Source: HRBIN16 sp049969495
GTDB taxonomy: Bacteria > Armatimonadota > HRBIN16
Direction of reading: 5' to 3'
Length of the DNA: 64,000 nucleotides
Assembly: GCA_049969495.1 (NCBI GenBank)
Contig: JBMFOT010000001.1
Location: 36,567 to 100,566, forward strand
This document shows, in pieces, positions 41,598 through 51,136 of this stretch (position 1 is the stretch's first letter; each line of letters starts with the position of its first letter). Both the position numbers and the translations under genes were made by a program. The notes beneath the pieces are model-generated. The model made no database searches. It was not told the DNA's origin and saw only the letters and a list, made by a program, of their open reading frames with translations.

Positions 41598-44084
41598 ATG
41601 TCAGCAATGTGGCAGCGATTCACTGAGCGTGCTCGCCGCGTTATCTTCTACGCCCAGGAAGAGGCGGGACGTTTGGGTGAAAACTATGTAAGCACCGAGC
41701 ACCTGTTGCTTGGTCTGGTACGCGAACCGGATAGCGTTGCCGCACGAATCCTGGAGCGTATGGGCGTTAGCCTCAGTCGTGTGCGCAGTGAAATCGAGCG
41801 GCAAGTGTCGCGCGGGGAAGGGAGACTCGGTCAAGAGACCCAGCTGACCCCCCGTGCCAAGCGCGTGATTGATCTCGCCTACGACGAGGCACGCCAGCTG
41901 AACAACAACTATATCGGCACGGAACACCTGTTGCTGGGCTTAATCCGTGAAGGGGAAGGGCTGGCAGGCAGGGTTCTAGCAAAACTGGGGGTGGATTTGG
42001 AACGTGCCCGCCGAGAGGTGATGGCGCTGCAATCCAGCGATACCAGTGCGCCCGCACCGCGCCAACGCTCGCGTACCCCCACCCTGGATGAATTCGGTAG
42101 AGACCTCACCGAGCTGGCTCGACAGGATAAACTGGACCCTGTTATCGGCAGACACACCGAGATCGAGCGCGTCATCCAGATTCTTTCCCGTCGCACCAAG
42201 AACAACCCGGTGTTGATTGGCGAGCCCGGTGTGGGCAAAACCGCCATCGCCGAGGGACTGGCACAGCGCATCATCTCGGGCGACATCCCGGAGGTGCTCA
42301 AGGATCGGCGCATCGTGGCGCTGGACCTTGCCGGGCTGGTGGCAGGAACCAAGTATCGCGGCGAATTTGAGGAGCGCATGAAGCGCGTGCTGGAGGAAGT
42401 GCGCAAAGCGCAGGGCGAGGTCATCCTGTTCATCGACGAACTGCACACGGTGGTAGGCGCAGGCGCGGCAGAAGGGGCAATTGACGCCTCGAACATCATG
42501 AAACCCGCTCTGGCGCGCGGTGAACTGCAATGTATCGGCGCAACCACGCTGGACGAGTACCGCAAGTACATCGAGCGTGATGCCGCGCTGGAGAGACGCT
42601 TCCAGCCGGTGCAGGTACGCGAACCGAGCGTGGAAGAAGCCATCGAAATCCTGCGCGGTCTGCGCGACCGCTATGAGGCACACCATCGCGTCCAGATTGA
42701 AGATAACGCCATTATCGCGGCGGTGCGCCTCGCAGACCGCTACATTACCGACCGCTACCTGCCCGACAAAGCAATAGACCTGATAGACGAGGCAGCATCG
42801 CGTGTGCGCCTGCAGTATTCCCTGCCCCCACGTGAACTGCGGCAGGTCAAACAGCAACTTGCCAAAATAGAAAAAGAGCTGGAGCTGGCGCACAAATCGG
42901 GCGACTATTCGCGCGTGCAGGAGCTGCGCTCGCAACGCTCCGTATTGCAAAACCGCGCCGCCGACCTCGAACAGGAGTGGAACCTGAAACGGCAGGAGAT
43001 GCGCACCGTGGTCACCGAAGACGAGGTAGCGCACATCGTGCAGTCGTGGACAGGGATTCCCGTCTCGCGCCTGATGGAGGCTGAGACGGTGAAGTTGCTG
43101 AAGATGGAAGAGGAGCTGCACAAGCGCATCATCGGGCAGCATGAGGCGGTGGTGGCGGTGAGCAAGGCGATACGCCGCGCCCGCTCCGGGCTGAAAGACC
43201 CCAAACGACCCATCGGGACGTTCATCTTCCTCGGTCCGACCGGCGTGGGCAAGACCGAGCTGGCGCGTGCGCTGGCTGCCTTCCTGTTTGACAACGAGAA
43301 CAATCTCATCCGCCTCGACATGTCCGAGTACATGGAGCGGTTCGCGGTATCGAGGCTGGTAGGCGCGCCTCCGGGCTATGTAGGCTACGAAGAGGGCGGA
43401 CAGCTCACCGAAGCGGTACGTCGGCAACCCTACTCGGTGGTGCTGCTGGATGAGATTGAGAAAGCGCATCCCGAGGTGTTCAACATCCTGCTGCAGATTT
43501 TCGAGGACGGTCGCCTGACCGACTCGCAGGGCAGGGTGGTGGACTTCAAGAACACGGTGATTATTATGACCTCCAACCTCGGCGCGCGCTCCATTCAGGG
43601 AGAACCCAGCGTGGGCTTCCTGAGCTCTTCCAGACCCAAAGAGGAGACGGAGCGCGAGTACGAGAGCATGAAGGGGCGCATTATGGACGAGCTGAAGCGC
43701 ACCTTCCGCCCCGAGTTCCTCAACCGTATCGACGAGATCGTGGTATTCCACGCGCTCACCTTCAACGAAATCCTGCAGATTGTGGACCTGATGGTCGGGC
43801 GGGTGGCGCAACAGGCGCGCGCACAGGGTATTGAACTGGAGATAACGCAGGAAGTGCGCGAGATGCTGGCGCGCGAGGGCTTTGACCCGCAGTTCGGTGC
43901 ACGCCCGCTGCGCCGTGCGGTGCAACGACTGATTGAGGACCCGCTGGCGGAGGAGATCCTGCTCGGACGCTTCAGCGAAGGCGACACGGTGATCGTGTCG
44001 CTAGACGAGGACGGCAGACTGGTGTTCCTCAAGAAAGAAACCTCCCAAGCGGAGAACCCGCCGGAGCCTGCAGGAGTAGGCTGA
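41598..44084 (+). CDS. clpC: AAA+ unfoldase ClpC
   Basis: 828 residues from ATG 41598 (AAGGAGG). The order is two Clp-N repeats (about 1-140), AAA-1 with Walker A GEPGVGKT (208-215), a middle region with a UVR motif (about 420-465), and AAA-2 with GPTGVGKT near 545, then the D2-small domain. ClpC works with ClpP and the McsB arginine mark; the UVR motif marks it as ClpC, not ClpB or ClpA. The kinase gene ends 153 bases upstream; a weak promoter may lie in between. A perfect terminator follows. Confidence 0.95.
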   Translation: MSAMWQRFTERARRVIFYAQEEAGRLGENYVSTEHLLLGLVREPDSVAARILERMGVSLSRVRSEIERQVSRGEGRLGQETQLTPRAKRVIDLAYDEARQLNNNYIGTEHLLLGLIREGEGLAGRVLAKLGVDLERARREVMALQSSDTSAPAPRQRSRTPTLDEFGRDLTELARQDKLDPVIGRHTEIERVIQILSRRTKNNPVLIGEPGVGKTAIAEGLAQRIISGDIPEVLKDRRIVALDLAGLVAGTKYRGEFEERMKRVLEEVRKAQGEVILFIDELHTVVGAGAAEGAIDASNIMKPALARGELQCIGATTLDEYRKYIERDAALERRFQPVQVREPSVEEAIEILRGLRDRYEAHHRVQIEDNAIIAAVRLADRYITDRYLPDKAIDLIDEAASRVRLQYSLPPRELRQVKQQLAKIEKELELAHKSGDYSRVQELRSQRSVLQNRAADLEQEWNLKRQEMRTVVTEDEVAHIVQSWTGIPVSRLMEAETVKLLKMEEELHKRIIGQHEAVVAVSKAIRRARSGLKDPKRPIGTFIFLGPTGVGKTELARALAAFLFDNENNLIRLDMSEYMERFAVSRLVGAPPGYVGYEEGGQLTEAVRRQPYSVVLLDEIEKAHPEVFNILLQIFEDGRLTDSQGRVVDFKNTVIIMTSNLGARSIQGEPSVGFLSSSRPKEETEREYESMKGRIMDELKRTFRPEFLNRIDEIVVFHALTFNEILQIVDLMVGRVAQQARAQGIELEITQEVREMLAREGFDPQFGARPLRRAVQRLIEDPLAEEILLGRFSEGDTVIVSLDEDGRLVFLKKETSQAENPPEPAGVG

Positions 44085-44095
44085 GCCTGTAGCGA

Positions 44096-44130
44096 ACATC
44101 CCACCGGGAAACCGGTGGGATGTTTTCTTT
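44096..44130 (+). terminator. Intrinsic terminator of clpC
   Basis: ACATCCCACCGG (44096-44107) and CCGGTGGGATGT (44112-44123) form a perfect 12-bp stem with a GAAA tetraloop, followed by TTTCTTT. Confidence 0.93.
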
Positions 44131-44146
44131 GCAGGAGGTTCTTGCC

Positions 44147-47100
44147 ATGAACGCCTTGCGGTCCCTGTTCGCGGTCTGCCTGGTATCTCTGCTTGCAGTA
44201 CCCTCTCCAGCACAAAGCAACAGAGCGTGGCTACAGGTGGAGATTCTTCGTGAGGGAGTGCCTGCCAGCATGACCCGCGTGCGAGTTTCCACCCAGAATA
44301 TCGAGAAGGTGCAATGTGCTCTTTATCGAATAACCGCTGAAAAGTTTCTGGAGTACATCACCGACCCCCGCTTCTACGCGGGCTACGAGTTCAGCAATGA
44401 AACGGTGCGTGCCCGCCGTGCACTGAGAGAACCGGAAGGCCAGCTGGTGCAGCAATGGGAGAGCAGGTTAACCACCCGCCCCCGCCCTGTCTCACCCGGC
44501 GAAAACGTGTATTATTCTCGCACCACTTTCCTGCCCAAAGTGAACGGTGGAATATACTATCTGCGCGTGTCGGCAGGCAATCTGTGGCGAGGGCAATTCG
44601 TACTCGTCTCTCGCATGGGGTGCATCGCCAAATACACCGCTGAAGGCTTGCTGTTCTACACGTATGACTACGAGAGCGGTCAACCACTGAGAGAGGCTCG
44701 CCTTACCCTGTTTGACCGTAAGCGGCGCCCCTTCCGCAACACGTATACCGGAGCGGACGGCATAGCACATGTTTCCGCCGGAGACGCCAGAGGCAGCACC
44801 GCTTTGCTCATTCGCAGAGGCGATAACGTGCTGTTTCATTACCTGTACGGTGATACCGCTCTGCGCCCGCCAAAGTGGAAGCTTTACCTTTACACCGACC
44901 GCCCCATCTATCGGCCGGGGCAGCTGGTGTATTACAAGATAGTGCTGCGCCGGATAGCGGGGCAGGAGTACCGTAACGCTCCTGCTGAGGAGATCAACCT
45001 GCGTCTGGAAGACCCGCGCGGGCGCACGCTCTTCCGCACAAAAATGCGTACCGGTGCGATGGGCAGCTGTTCCGGTACATACCGCCTGAACGCGGAGGCG
45101 ACCATCGGCGAATACACGCTTACCGCCGAGCATGAAGGTGATGAAGGCTACGCCCTTTTCGAGGTCGCTGCTTACCGCAAACCCGATTTCGAGGTGCAGG
45201 TCACTCCCGAACAACCGCTCTATATCGGCGAAGGAAAAGGCGCGTTCCGCGTCAAAGCGAGCTACTACTTTGGCGCGCCAGTGGCACAGGGCAAAGTGCG
45301 CTACACCGTTCAGGCACGCCCGCATTTCTCCCGACGCCCTGCCCCGGCAGACGAAGAGGAGCCTGCGCCTCTCTATCCTAACCTCTACCCCACCTATCTC
45401 TACGGCTACAATCCGGTGGTTGCCGAAGGGGAAACGGTAACCGACACGCAGGGGCAGGCTCGCATCGAGTTCGATATCAAGCCCACTGCGCGAAGCGACA
45501 CCCTGTACATAGCGCAAGTATCCGTAGAGGATGCCGGTGGCAGGTTGGTGCAGGCGCAGGGAACGGTGCCCGGCGTGCGTGCGGACTTCGCCCTTAGCGC
45601 AGAGGTCGAGCCTTACTTCGTTACCCGTAATCAGCGGTTCAACCTGCTGGTGCAGGCGCGGGACCACAACGGCAAACCTGTCGCCACCCCGTTCCGGGTG
45701 GAACTGATACAAACCTCATGGGATACCACCGCCCGTCAATGGAAGGAACAGGTTCTACACACATGGCAGGGAAACACCGACTCCGCCGGCAAAGCCTCAC
45801 TGGAGCTGAGCTGGGGACAGGCAGGCTTCTATCGTCTGAGGCTCTCCGCGACAGATAGCGCCGGGCGCACCACCGAAACAGATACTTACCTCTCTATCTG
45901 GGGACGCGAGTACCGTTACCTGACCCTGTGGCAACAGCCCAGCGCCTTGCAGATCGTGCTCGACAGGGCTTCTTACCGCCCCGGTGACACCGCGAGGGTG
46001 ATGGTGCTGGCATCCCGGACACCGGCCATCGTGTGGCTGACCGTAGAGACCGACCGCGTGCTGTGGTCTAAACAGGTGAAGATAGAGGATGAGAGCGGCG
46101 CTGTGGTGGAGGTACCCGTGCTGGCTCGATACCGTCCGGGGGTGTATCTGTGCGCTGTTGCGCTGGGGGGGTATTATGTCCCCGTCGCAGTACGTTACCT
46201 GCACGTGCCCTACCCTGAAAAACAGCTGCAGGTACGGCTGGAGACCGAACGCCCCCAGTATCTGCCCGGAGACCGCGTGCGCTATCGCGTAAAGACCACC
46301 GACAGCAACGGCAAACCGCTGTCGGCGGAGCTATCGCTGGGCGTGGTGGACGCAGCCATCTACGGATTGAGACCGGATACCACCCCCGATCCCTTCCGTG
46401 CCTTCTGGGGCAGGCGACCACACGGTGTCTCCACGCAGCAGTTTCTGCCGGAGGTGGTACCGGGTGGCGCATTTCAGCAAATAGCACGGGCACAGAGGAG
46501 ATTTGCCCTGGCGGAGCAGGTGCAGATACGTCGCCGCTTCGAGGATACCGCCTACTGGAACGCTTTCATCACAACCGATGCGAACGGCGAGGCGCAGGTA
46601 GAGTTCGAATTGCCGGACAACCTCACACGCTGGGTAACCACCGCCCGCGCCTTTACCGCCGAAACGCACGCCGGACAGGGAAAGCAGGAGTTTACGGTCA
46701 ACAAGCCGGTGATGGTGAGGTGGTATACGCCGCGATTCGTGGTGGAAGGTGACAGGCTGCGCTTTCAGGTCATGCTGACCAATCGTACCGGTAGCGCACG
46801 CCGAATGCGCCTGCACCTGTTTGCCCAGCCGGTCGGCTCGCTGGAGAGGGAAGTCAGCGAGGAACAGACGATAACATTACAGAACGGCGAACAGAAGCGC
46901 ATCGATTGGCAACCCTTCCCCACCATTCCGCTGGCGCAGAGGCTCCGGCTCACCGCGATAGCGATAGCAGAGGGGATCGATGATCGGCGGATGGGGACGG
47001 ACGGCGTGGAGCAATCTTTGCCGGTATTCCCCCGAGCCACTCTGCGCCGAGATACGTGGAGCGGAACGTGGCAGGGTACTGCTATCGTCAACGTGCGCGT

Positions 47101-48724
47101 GCCGGGTAATGCGATACCGCAGTTTGGCGAGATCGTGCTGCGTCTGTACAACTCGCCTGTGGCACGCGCTCTGCCCGCTCTGAGCGACCTGGTGTTCTAC
47201 CCCTACGGTTGCACCGAACAGACCTCTTCCACTCTGCTTGGTGTGGCGTTTGCCCGCCAGATAGCGCAGCGGGTGAAGCTGAACATCGCGCAAACGCCCT
47301 GGCTGAAGGGCTTGCAAGAAAAGGTGGACGCCGGTTTGACCCGTCTCTATGACCTGCAGTTAAGTGGGGGCGGTTGGGCATGGTGGGAGGACGAGGAATA
47401 TCCAATACCGGAGCTGACCGCTTACGCCCTGCTGGCGCTGGCTGAACTGAAGACGGTCGGGGTTAACGTGGACGCCAACGTGCTCAAGATGGCAATCGCC
47501 TCCGCACGGGCAATGCGATCAGAAGGCGTCCTGTCCGAGCGATACAACCCGAAGAGCGAGGAGTATGAAACCGTAAAACGCGAGCTGCACCCTGAAGAGG
47601 AGGCGTGGCTGGCTTACGCACTTGCCCGGCATGAGGAACTGCCTGCGCCGGCGGTGGATCGGCTCTGGAAACAGCGGAGCCAGCTCAGCAATCTGTCGCT
47701 GGTATTGCTGGGGCTGGCTCTGGATACGCAGGGAGGAACGGAGAACAGCAACCGCGTTCGGGAGTTAATAGGGATGCTCGCGCGGCGGGTAAAACGCGAC
47801 GATACGGGCAGCTACTGGACGGCGGACGAGCGCGATTGGTACACCTCTGATGCAGAGTGCACAGCGCTGGCGCTACGCTTGTTGCTGCGCCGCGAGCCTC
47901 GTCATCCGCTGGTCGCTTCTACCCTGCAGTGGCTGTTGACCCGTCGCGAGCGGGAATGGATTTCCACCAAAGCGCAGGCATACCTGCTGGGTGCGATAGC
48001 GGAATATGTCCGACACTATCCCATCGGCGGTGGCGGTCAGACGGTAACCGCGCAGGTGGGCAATCGCACAGCGACACTGCGCATTCCTGCGCTGGATTCG
48101 GAGGAGCCTTTCGCAGAATATCGCTTGCCGTTACTGGAGGTAGAGGGTACGGAGTGGCAGGTGCGGCTCACTGCGGCAGCGACTCGCGATGTGCAACTCG
48201 CCTATACGCTGGAACTGCGCACCTATCTGCCGCTCCAGCCCGATGGGAGCACACAACACGCCGCACCGAAAGAGCTGCACATCACCCGTCGCTACTTCGT
48301 GCTAAAGCAGACTCCACCGGAACAGCCCGACGAGTCGGTCTGGGAGCCGCTGAACCGCCCGGTGCGCGTGGGGGAGACGATCATGGTAGAGGTAGAGGTG
48401 CAAACACGGGGCGAACGGGAATATCTTCTCGTGGAAGATCCCTACCCCGCCGGCTTCGAGTACGCCTCACTTCCGCCGCGACGCGCATCCGGCATGTTCT
48501 GGGAGGACTGGACATACGGCTACACCGAGCATCACGAGCCGCTGGACCAGCATGTGGCTGTGTTTATCTCGTGGATGCACGGCAGCTATCGGTACCGCTA
48601 CACCCTGCGTGCGGAAACGCCCGGTGAGCGGCTGGCTCTACCTCCGCGTGTGGAGATGATGTACCGTCCGGAAGTGAAAGCTTACGGCAAAGCGCAATCC
48701 ATTACCGTGCTATCGGAGGAGTGA
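44147..48724 (+). CDS. Bacterial alpha-2-macroglobulin with intact thioester
   Basis: 1525 residues from ATG 44147 (GCAGGAGG upstream); the signal peptide (1-24) lacks a lipobox, unlike E. coli YfhM. Macroglobulin-like beta-sandwich domains fill the first 900 residues, including the MG2 segment TDRPIYRPGQLVYYKI, then the thioester domain with YPYGCTEQTSS (Cys near 1022), and a helical complement-like domain. Such proteins trap attacking proteases in the periplasm or on the surface. No pbpC (its frequent partner) is present; it leads a three-gene unit with a redoxin-deacetylase fusion and an AMMECR1 protein. Confidence 0.9.
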   Translation: MNALRSLFAVCLVSLLAVPSPAQSNRAWLQVEILREGVPASMTRVRVSTQNIEKVQCALYRITAEKFLEYITDPRFYAGYEFSNETVRARRALREPEGQLVQQWESRLTTRPRPVSPGENVYYSRTTFLPKVNGGIYYLRVSAGNLWRGQFVLVSRMGCIAKYTAEGLLFYTYDYESGQPLREARLTLFDRKRRPFRNTYTGADGIAHVSAGDARGSTALLIRRGDNVLFHYLYGDTALRPPKWKLYLYTDRPIYRPGQLVYYKIVLRRIAGQEYRNAPAEEINLRLEDPRGRTLFRTKMRTGAMGSCSGTYRLNAEATIGEYTLTAEHEGDEGYALFEVAAYRKPDFEVQVTPEQPLYIGEGKGAFRVKASYYFGAPVAQGKVRYTVQARPHFSRRPAPADEEEPAPLYPNLYPTYLYGYNPVVAEGETVTDTQGQARIEFDIKPTARSDTLYIAQVSVEDAGGRLVQAQGTVPGVRADFALSAEVEPYFVTRNQRFNLLVQARDHNGKPVATPFRVELIQTSWDTTARQWKEQVLHTWQGNTDSAGKASLELSWGQAGFYRLRLSATDSAGRTTETDTYLSIWGREYRYLTLWQQPSALQIVLDRASYRPGDTARVMVLASRTPAIVWLTVETDRVLWSKQVKIEDESGAVVEVPVLARYRPGVYLCAVALGGYYVPVAVRYLHVPYPEKQLQVRLETERPQYLPGDRVRYRVKTTDSNGKPLSAELSLGVVDAAIYGLRPDTTPDPFRAFWGRRPHGVSTQQFLPEVVPGGAFQQIARAQRRFALAEQVQIRRRFEDTAYWNAFITTDANGEAQVEFELPDNLTRWVTTARAFTAETHAGQGKQEFTVNKPVMVRWYTPRFVVEGDRLRFQVMLTNRTGSARRMRLHLFAQPVGSLEREVSEEQTITLQNGEQKRIDWQPFPTIPLAQRLRLTAIAIAEGIDDRRMGTDGVEQSLPVFPRATLRRDTWSGTWQGTAIVNVRVPGNAIPQFGEIVLRLYNSPVARALPALSDLVFYPYGCTEQTSSTLLGVAFARQIAQRVKLNIAQTPWLKGLQEKVDAGLTRLYDLQLSGGGWAWWEDEEYPIPELTAYALLALAELKTVGVNVDANVLKMAIASARAMRSEGVLSERYNPKSEEYETVKRELHPEEEAWLAYALARHEELPAPAVDRLWKQRSQLSNLSLVLLGLALDTQGGTENSNRVRELIGMLARRVKRDDTGSYWTADERDWYTSDAECTALALRLLLRREPRHPLVASTLQWLLTRREREWISTKAQAYLLGAIAEYVRHYPIGGGGQTVTAQVGNRTATLRIPALDSEEPFAEYRLPLLEVEGTEWQVRLTAAATRDVQLAYTLELRTYLPLQPDGSTQHAAPKELHITRRYFVLKQTPPEQPDESVWEPLNRPVRVGETIMVEVEVQTRGEREYLLVEDPYPAGFEYASLPPRRASGMFWEDWTYGYTEHHEPLDQHVAVFISWMHGSYRYRYTLRAETPGERLALPPRVEMMYRPEVKAYGKAQSITVLSEE

Positions 48725-48730
48725 TGTACG

Positions 48731-49738
48731 GTGCCGGAGAGAGGCAATGCGACCAAATTGCCGCCGTTGGTCGGCGAGCGCGCGCCCGGGTTTACGCTTC
48801 CCGACCGCAGCGGACGTCTTTTTCGGTATCACAACGCTTCGGGCAGGCCGCTACTGCTAGTGTTCTGGGCGTTCTGGTGCGATACATGGAAACCCACCAC
48901 GCGAGCCATCCGGCAGGCACGCTTGTGCCCGCCATACTGGGATGGCGAAGTGTGGGCAATTTGCACGGACGGACGCTGGACGCATCGCCTGTCGGTAGAC
49001 CCGGTGGCAAAGCTGATAGACTTTCCGGTGTTGCTGGACGCTGGCTCGCAGGTCAGCAAGCGATACGCTATCGACTCCGTGCCCACGCTGGTGCTCATAG
49101 ACCGCACGGGAACGGTACGGTGGCGATTGCGCGGCGTGCCGAAACCTCGATGGCTGGAGTCGGCGGTGGAGAATCTATCAGACCCCTCGCGCGACCGGGA
49201 CAAGCCGCTTTACCTGACTTTCGACGACTTCCCTCAGCCCGGCGATGAGAATCTGCTGGACGCACTCCGGCAGTTACGCCTGCAGGTTACCCTGTTTGCC
49301 ATCGGACGCAACGCCGAGCGAATGCCTGAGCTGGTACGGCGCGCCGTTGCAGGAGGGCATATCATCGGCAACCATTCCTGCTCCCACCAGACGGCGGGAA
49401 TGAGTATACAGGCATGGATACAGGATTTCGAACGGGCGAACCATATTCTGCAGCGGATAACCGGGCAAAAACCACGCCTGCTGCGCCTGCCCGGTGACCC
49501 CAATGCCCCTGTCGCCCAGCAGGTGGCGAACGCTCTGGGAATGCGAGCGGTCGGCTACACGGTCAATCCGTACGACTTTGCCCGACCGGGCACGCGGGCG
49601 CTGGTAGAGCGTATTCTGGCTCAAGCAAAGCCGAACGGTATTGTGCTGCTACATTGTGGGGTGAGGCAAACGATAGAGTCTCTGCCTGTGGTGGTCGAGG
49701 CGTTGCGGAAGCGATTCGTCATCGGAGCACTGCAATGA
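48731..49738 (+). CDS. Thioredoxin-like / NodB polysaccharide deacetylase fusion
   Basis: 335 residues. Residues about 15-145 are an AhpC/TlpA-type redoxin domain with FWAFWCDTWKP and the cis-proline in DSVPTL, but the usual CxxC is C50-D-T-W53, so the resolving cysteine is missing. Residues about 158-330 are a NodB deacetylase: TFDDF (D165, D166), the metal histidines in GNHSCSH (H215, H219) and RLPGD. No signal peptide is seen at this start, GTG 48731, six bases after the macroglobulin stop. It may modify cell-wall or surface glycans; the role of the redoxin part is unknown. Confidence 0.78.
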   Translation: MPERGNATKLPPLVGERAPGFTLPDRSGRLFRYHNASGRPLLLVFWAFWCDTWKPTTRAIRQARLCPPYWDGEVWAICTDGRWTHRLSVDPVAKLIDFPVLLDAGSQVSKRYAIDSVPTLVLIDRTGTVRWRLRGVPKPRWLESAVENLSDPSRDRDKPLYLTFDDFPQPGDENLLDALRQLRLQVTLFAIGRNAERMPELVRRAVAGGHIIGNHSCSHQTAGMSIQAWIQDFERANHILQRITGQKPRLLRLPGDPNAPVAQQVANALGMRAVGYTVNPYDFARPGTRALVERILAQAKPNGIVLLHCGVRQTIESLPVVVEALRKRFVIGALQ

Positions 49739-50256
49739 GTCGGGAAGAGCAGGCATGGCTCTTGCGCTTTTTGCGGGCACGTATGGAAGGGGTGGTACGA
49801 CACAAGCCGTTTCGCCTCCCTTCCCCTCGCGAAATACCGGATGTTTGGCGTCGGGCAGGAGGGATGTTTGTCACCCTAGAGGTCGCCCATCGAGTGCGCG
49901 GGTGTAGCGGCAGTCTGTATCCGCGCTTTCCCCAGCGATGGCAGGAAGCACAACGCGCTCTGGAACGCGCCTTGCATGACCCTCGCTATCGCCCCATCCA
50001 GCCGCGGGAACTATCTCTGGTGCGCATCTCGGTCACGGTAGTGCTGGCAATAGAACCGATAGAACACGTCGGGCAGCTGGGCGGCGCCGAACACGGGCTG
50101 GTGTTGCGCACCCAGGACGGACGCGAAGGCGTGGTGCTACCCTACGAAGGGCGTCTCTCCGAGGAACGCCTGCGCTGGGCATATCGAAAAGCAGGGGCTA
50201 CGCAAAGCCACCCCGCTCAGCTATACCGCCTGCGTGCGGAGCGTTTTAGCGAGTGA
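49735..50256 (+). CDS. AMMECR1-domain protein
   Basis: 173 residues from ATG 49735, overlapping the previous stop as ATGA. The family core segment, R-G-C-x-G-S-L in AMMECR1 proteins, appears as VRGCSGSLYP near residue 56, and the C-terminal end is truncated relative to the 200-residue consensus. Bacterial AMMECR1 genes commonly neighbour Memo-like and radical-SAM genes (AmmeMemoRadiSam), none of which is here. The function is not established; it closes the macroglobulin unit. Confidence 0.78.
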   Translation: MSREEQAWLLRFLRARMEGVVRHKPFRLPSPREIPDVWRRAGGMFVTLEVAHRVRGCSGSLYPRFPQRWQEAQRALERALHDPRYRPIQPRELSLVRISVTVVLAIEPIEHVGQLGGAEHGLVLRTQDGREGVVLPYEGRLSEERLRWAYRKAGATQSHPAQLYRLRAERFSE

Positions 50257-50268
50257 AGCCACCAAACC

Positions 50269-50298
50269 TTGACCTTTCGCCCCCTTGTTTGATACAAT
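50269..50298 (+). promoter_or_regulatory. Promoter of the pilT block
   Basis: TTGACC at 50269-50274, an 18-base spacer and TACAAT at 50293-50298, directly after the AMMECR1 gene. Confidence 0.75.
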
Positions 50299-50348
50299 CA
50301 GTGTGTGTCTTGGGCAGGTATCATCACAAACGCTGTGCAGGAAGCATC

Positions 50349-51131
50349 ATGAGCGGTTGCGCCGTTGGAGGAGACCAGTTTCAACAGAGGGGCTATGCGG
50401 ATACGCTAATGCGTTCGCTGGTGGTCGCTCTCTTTGTCTGTCTTCTCGCCGCAGGTGTGACGGCGCAGCAAGAGACCCCTCCACAGGCTACCGTTGTGGT
50501 CATCTCCACCGGCACCGGAGAGGACCATCTGAACTTCGCCTTTAATACTGCCGTGCCCGAAAAGGAGGCGGCAGAGCGGTTTGAACGTCTGCTCAGCTAC
50601 GGCGGATGGCAGGGAAAGCTGTTGAAGGTGCGCACCGAATCCCCGAAGTCTCAGACGGGCAGCACGTTGCCTCCTATCACCGACGTCATTGGACGCGCCC
50701 GCAATGTTATAGACCGCCGTAGCGGCGGTTTACCCGTGGAACCCTTTCTGCGTGCTTTCTCGGATTTGGACATTTTCGAGATATACTTTCTGGTACGGGG
50801 AGATATGCCCTTTCAGGGTCTGCGCGAGTGGACAACACGCGACCTGCAGGTGAGGCTCATCCATACTCCCGGTGTCTACCGTTACCAGGTGCGCATCCTG
50901 CGCCACGCCGCCGATGTAGACCTGAGTGTACCGTTCCACCAACCGGTGCCGGAACAGACACCACAGCAAGTAAAGCGCAAGCAAACGGGGCTGGGCTGGC
51001 GGATCGCAGGCTGGGCACTGGTGTCGCTGGCGCTGGGAGGTCTGGCATATCTGGTAATGCACTGGGCAACCCACCACTCTTCCCGTTTACCGACATCTGC
51101 ACAACGTCATGAATCCACAAGAGAGGGATAA
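50349..51131 (+). CDS. Membrane protein with signal anchor, unknown
   Basis: 260 residues from ATG 50349 (AGGAAG six bases upstream); ATG 50409, just before the hydrophobic MRSLVVALFVCLLAAGVTA, is the other choice and gives a normal signal peptide but has no ribosome site. The middle (about 65-200) is soluble with no recognised family. A second helix (about 215-235, GLGWRIAGWALVSLALGGLAYLV split as IAGWALVSLALGGLAYLV) is near the C-terminus. The ORF ends five bases before the first pilT, so it probably belongs to the pilus block. Confidence 0.65.
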   Translation: MSGCAVGGDQFQQRGYADTLMRSLVVALFVCLLAAGVTAQQETPPQATVVVISTGTGEDHLNFAFNTAVPEKEAAERFERLLSYGGWQGKLLKVRTESPKSQTGSTLPPITDVIGRARNVIDRRSGGLPVEPFLRAFSDLDIFEIYFLVRGDMPFQGLREWTTRDLQVRLIHTPGVYRYQVRILRHAADVDLSVPFHQPVPEQTPQQVKRKQTGLGWRIAGWALVSLALGGLAYLVMHWATHHSSRLPTSAQRHESTREG

Positions 51132-51136
51132 CACCG

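Noticed and set aside
41976..43925. 649-codon open frame opposite clpC
   Set aside because: Antisense to a canonical ClpC; typical GC-rich shadow.
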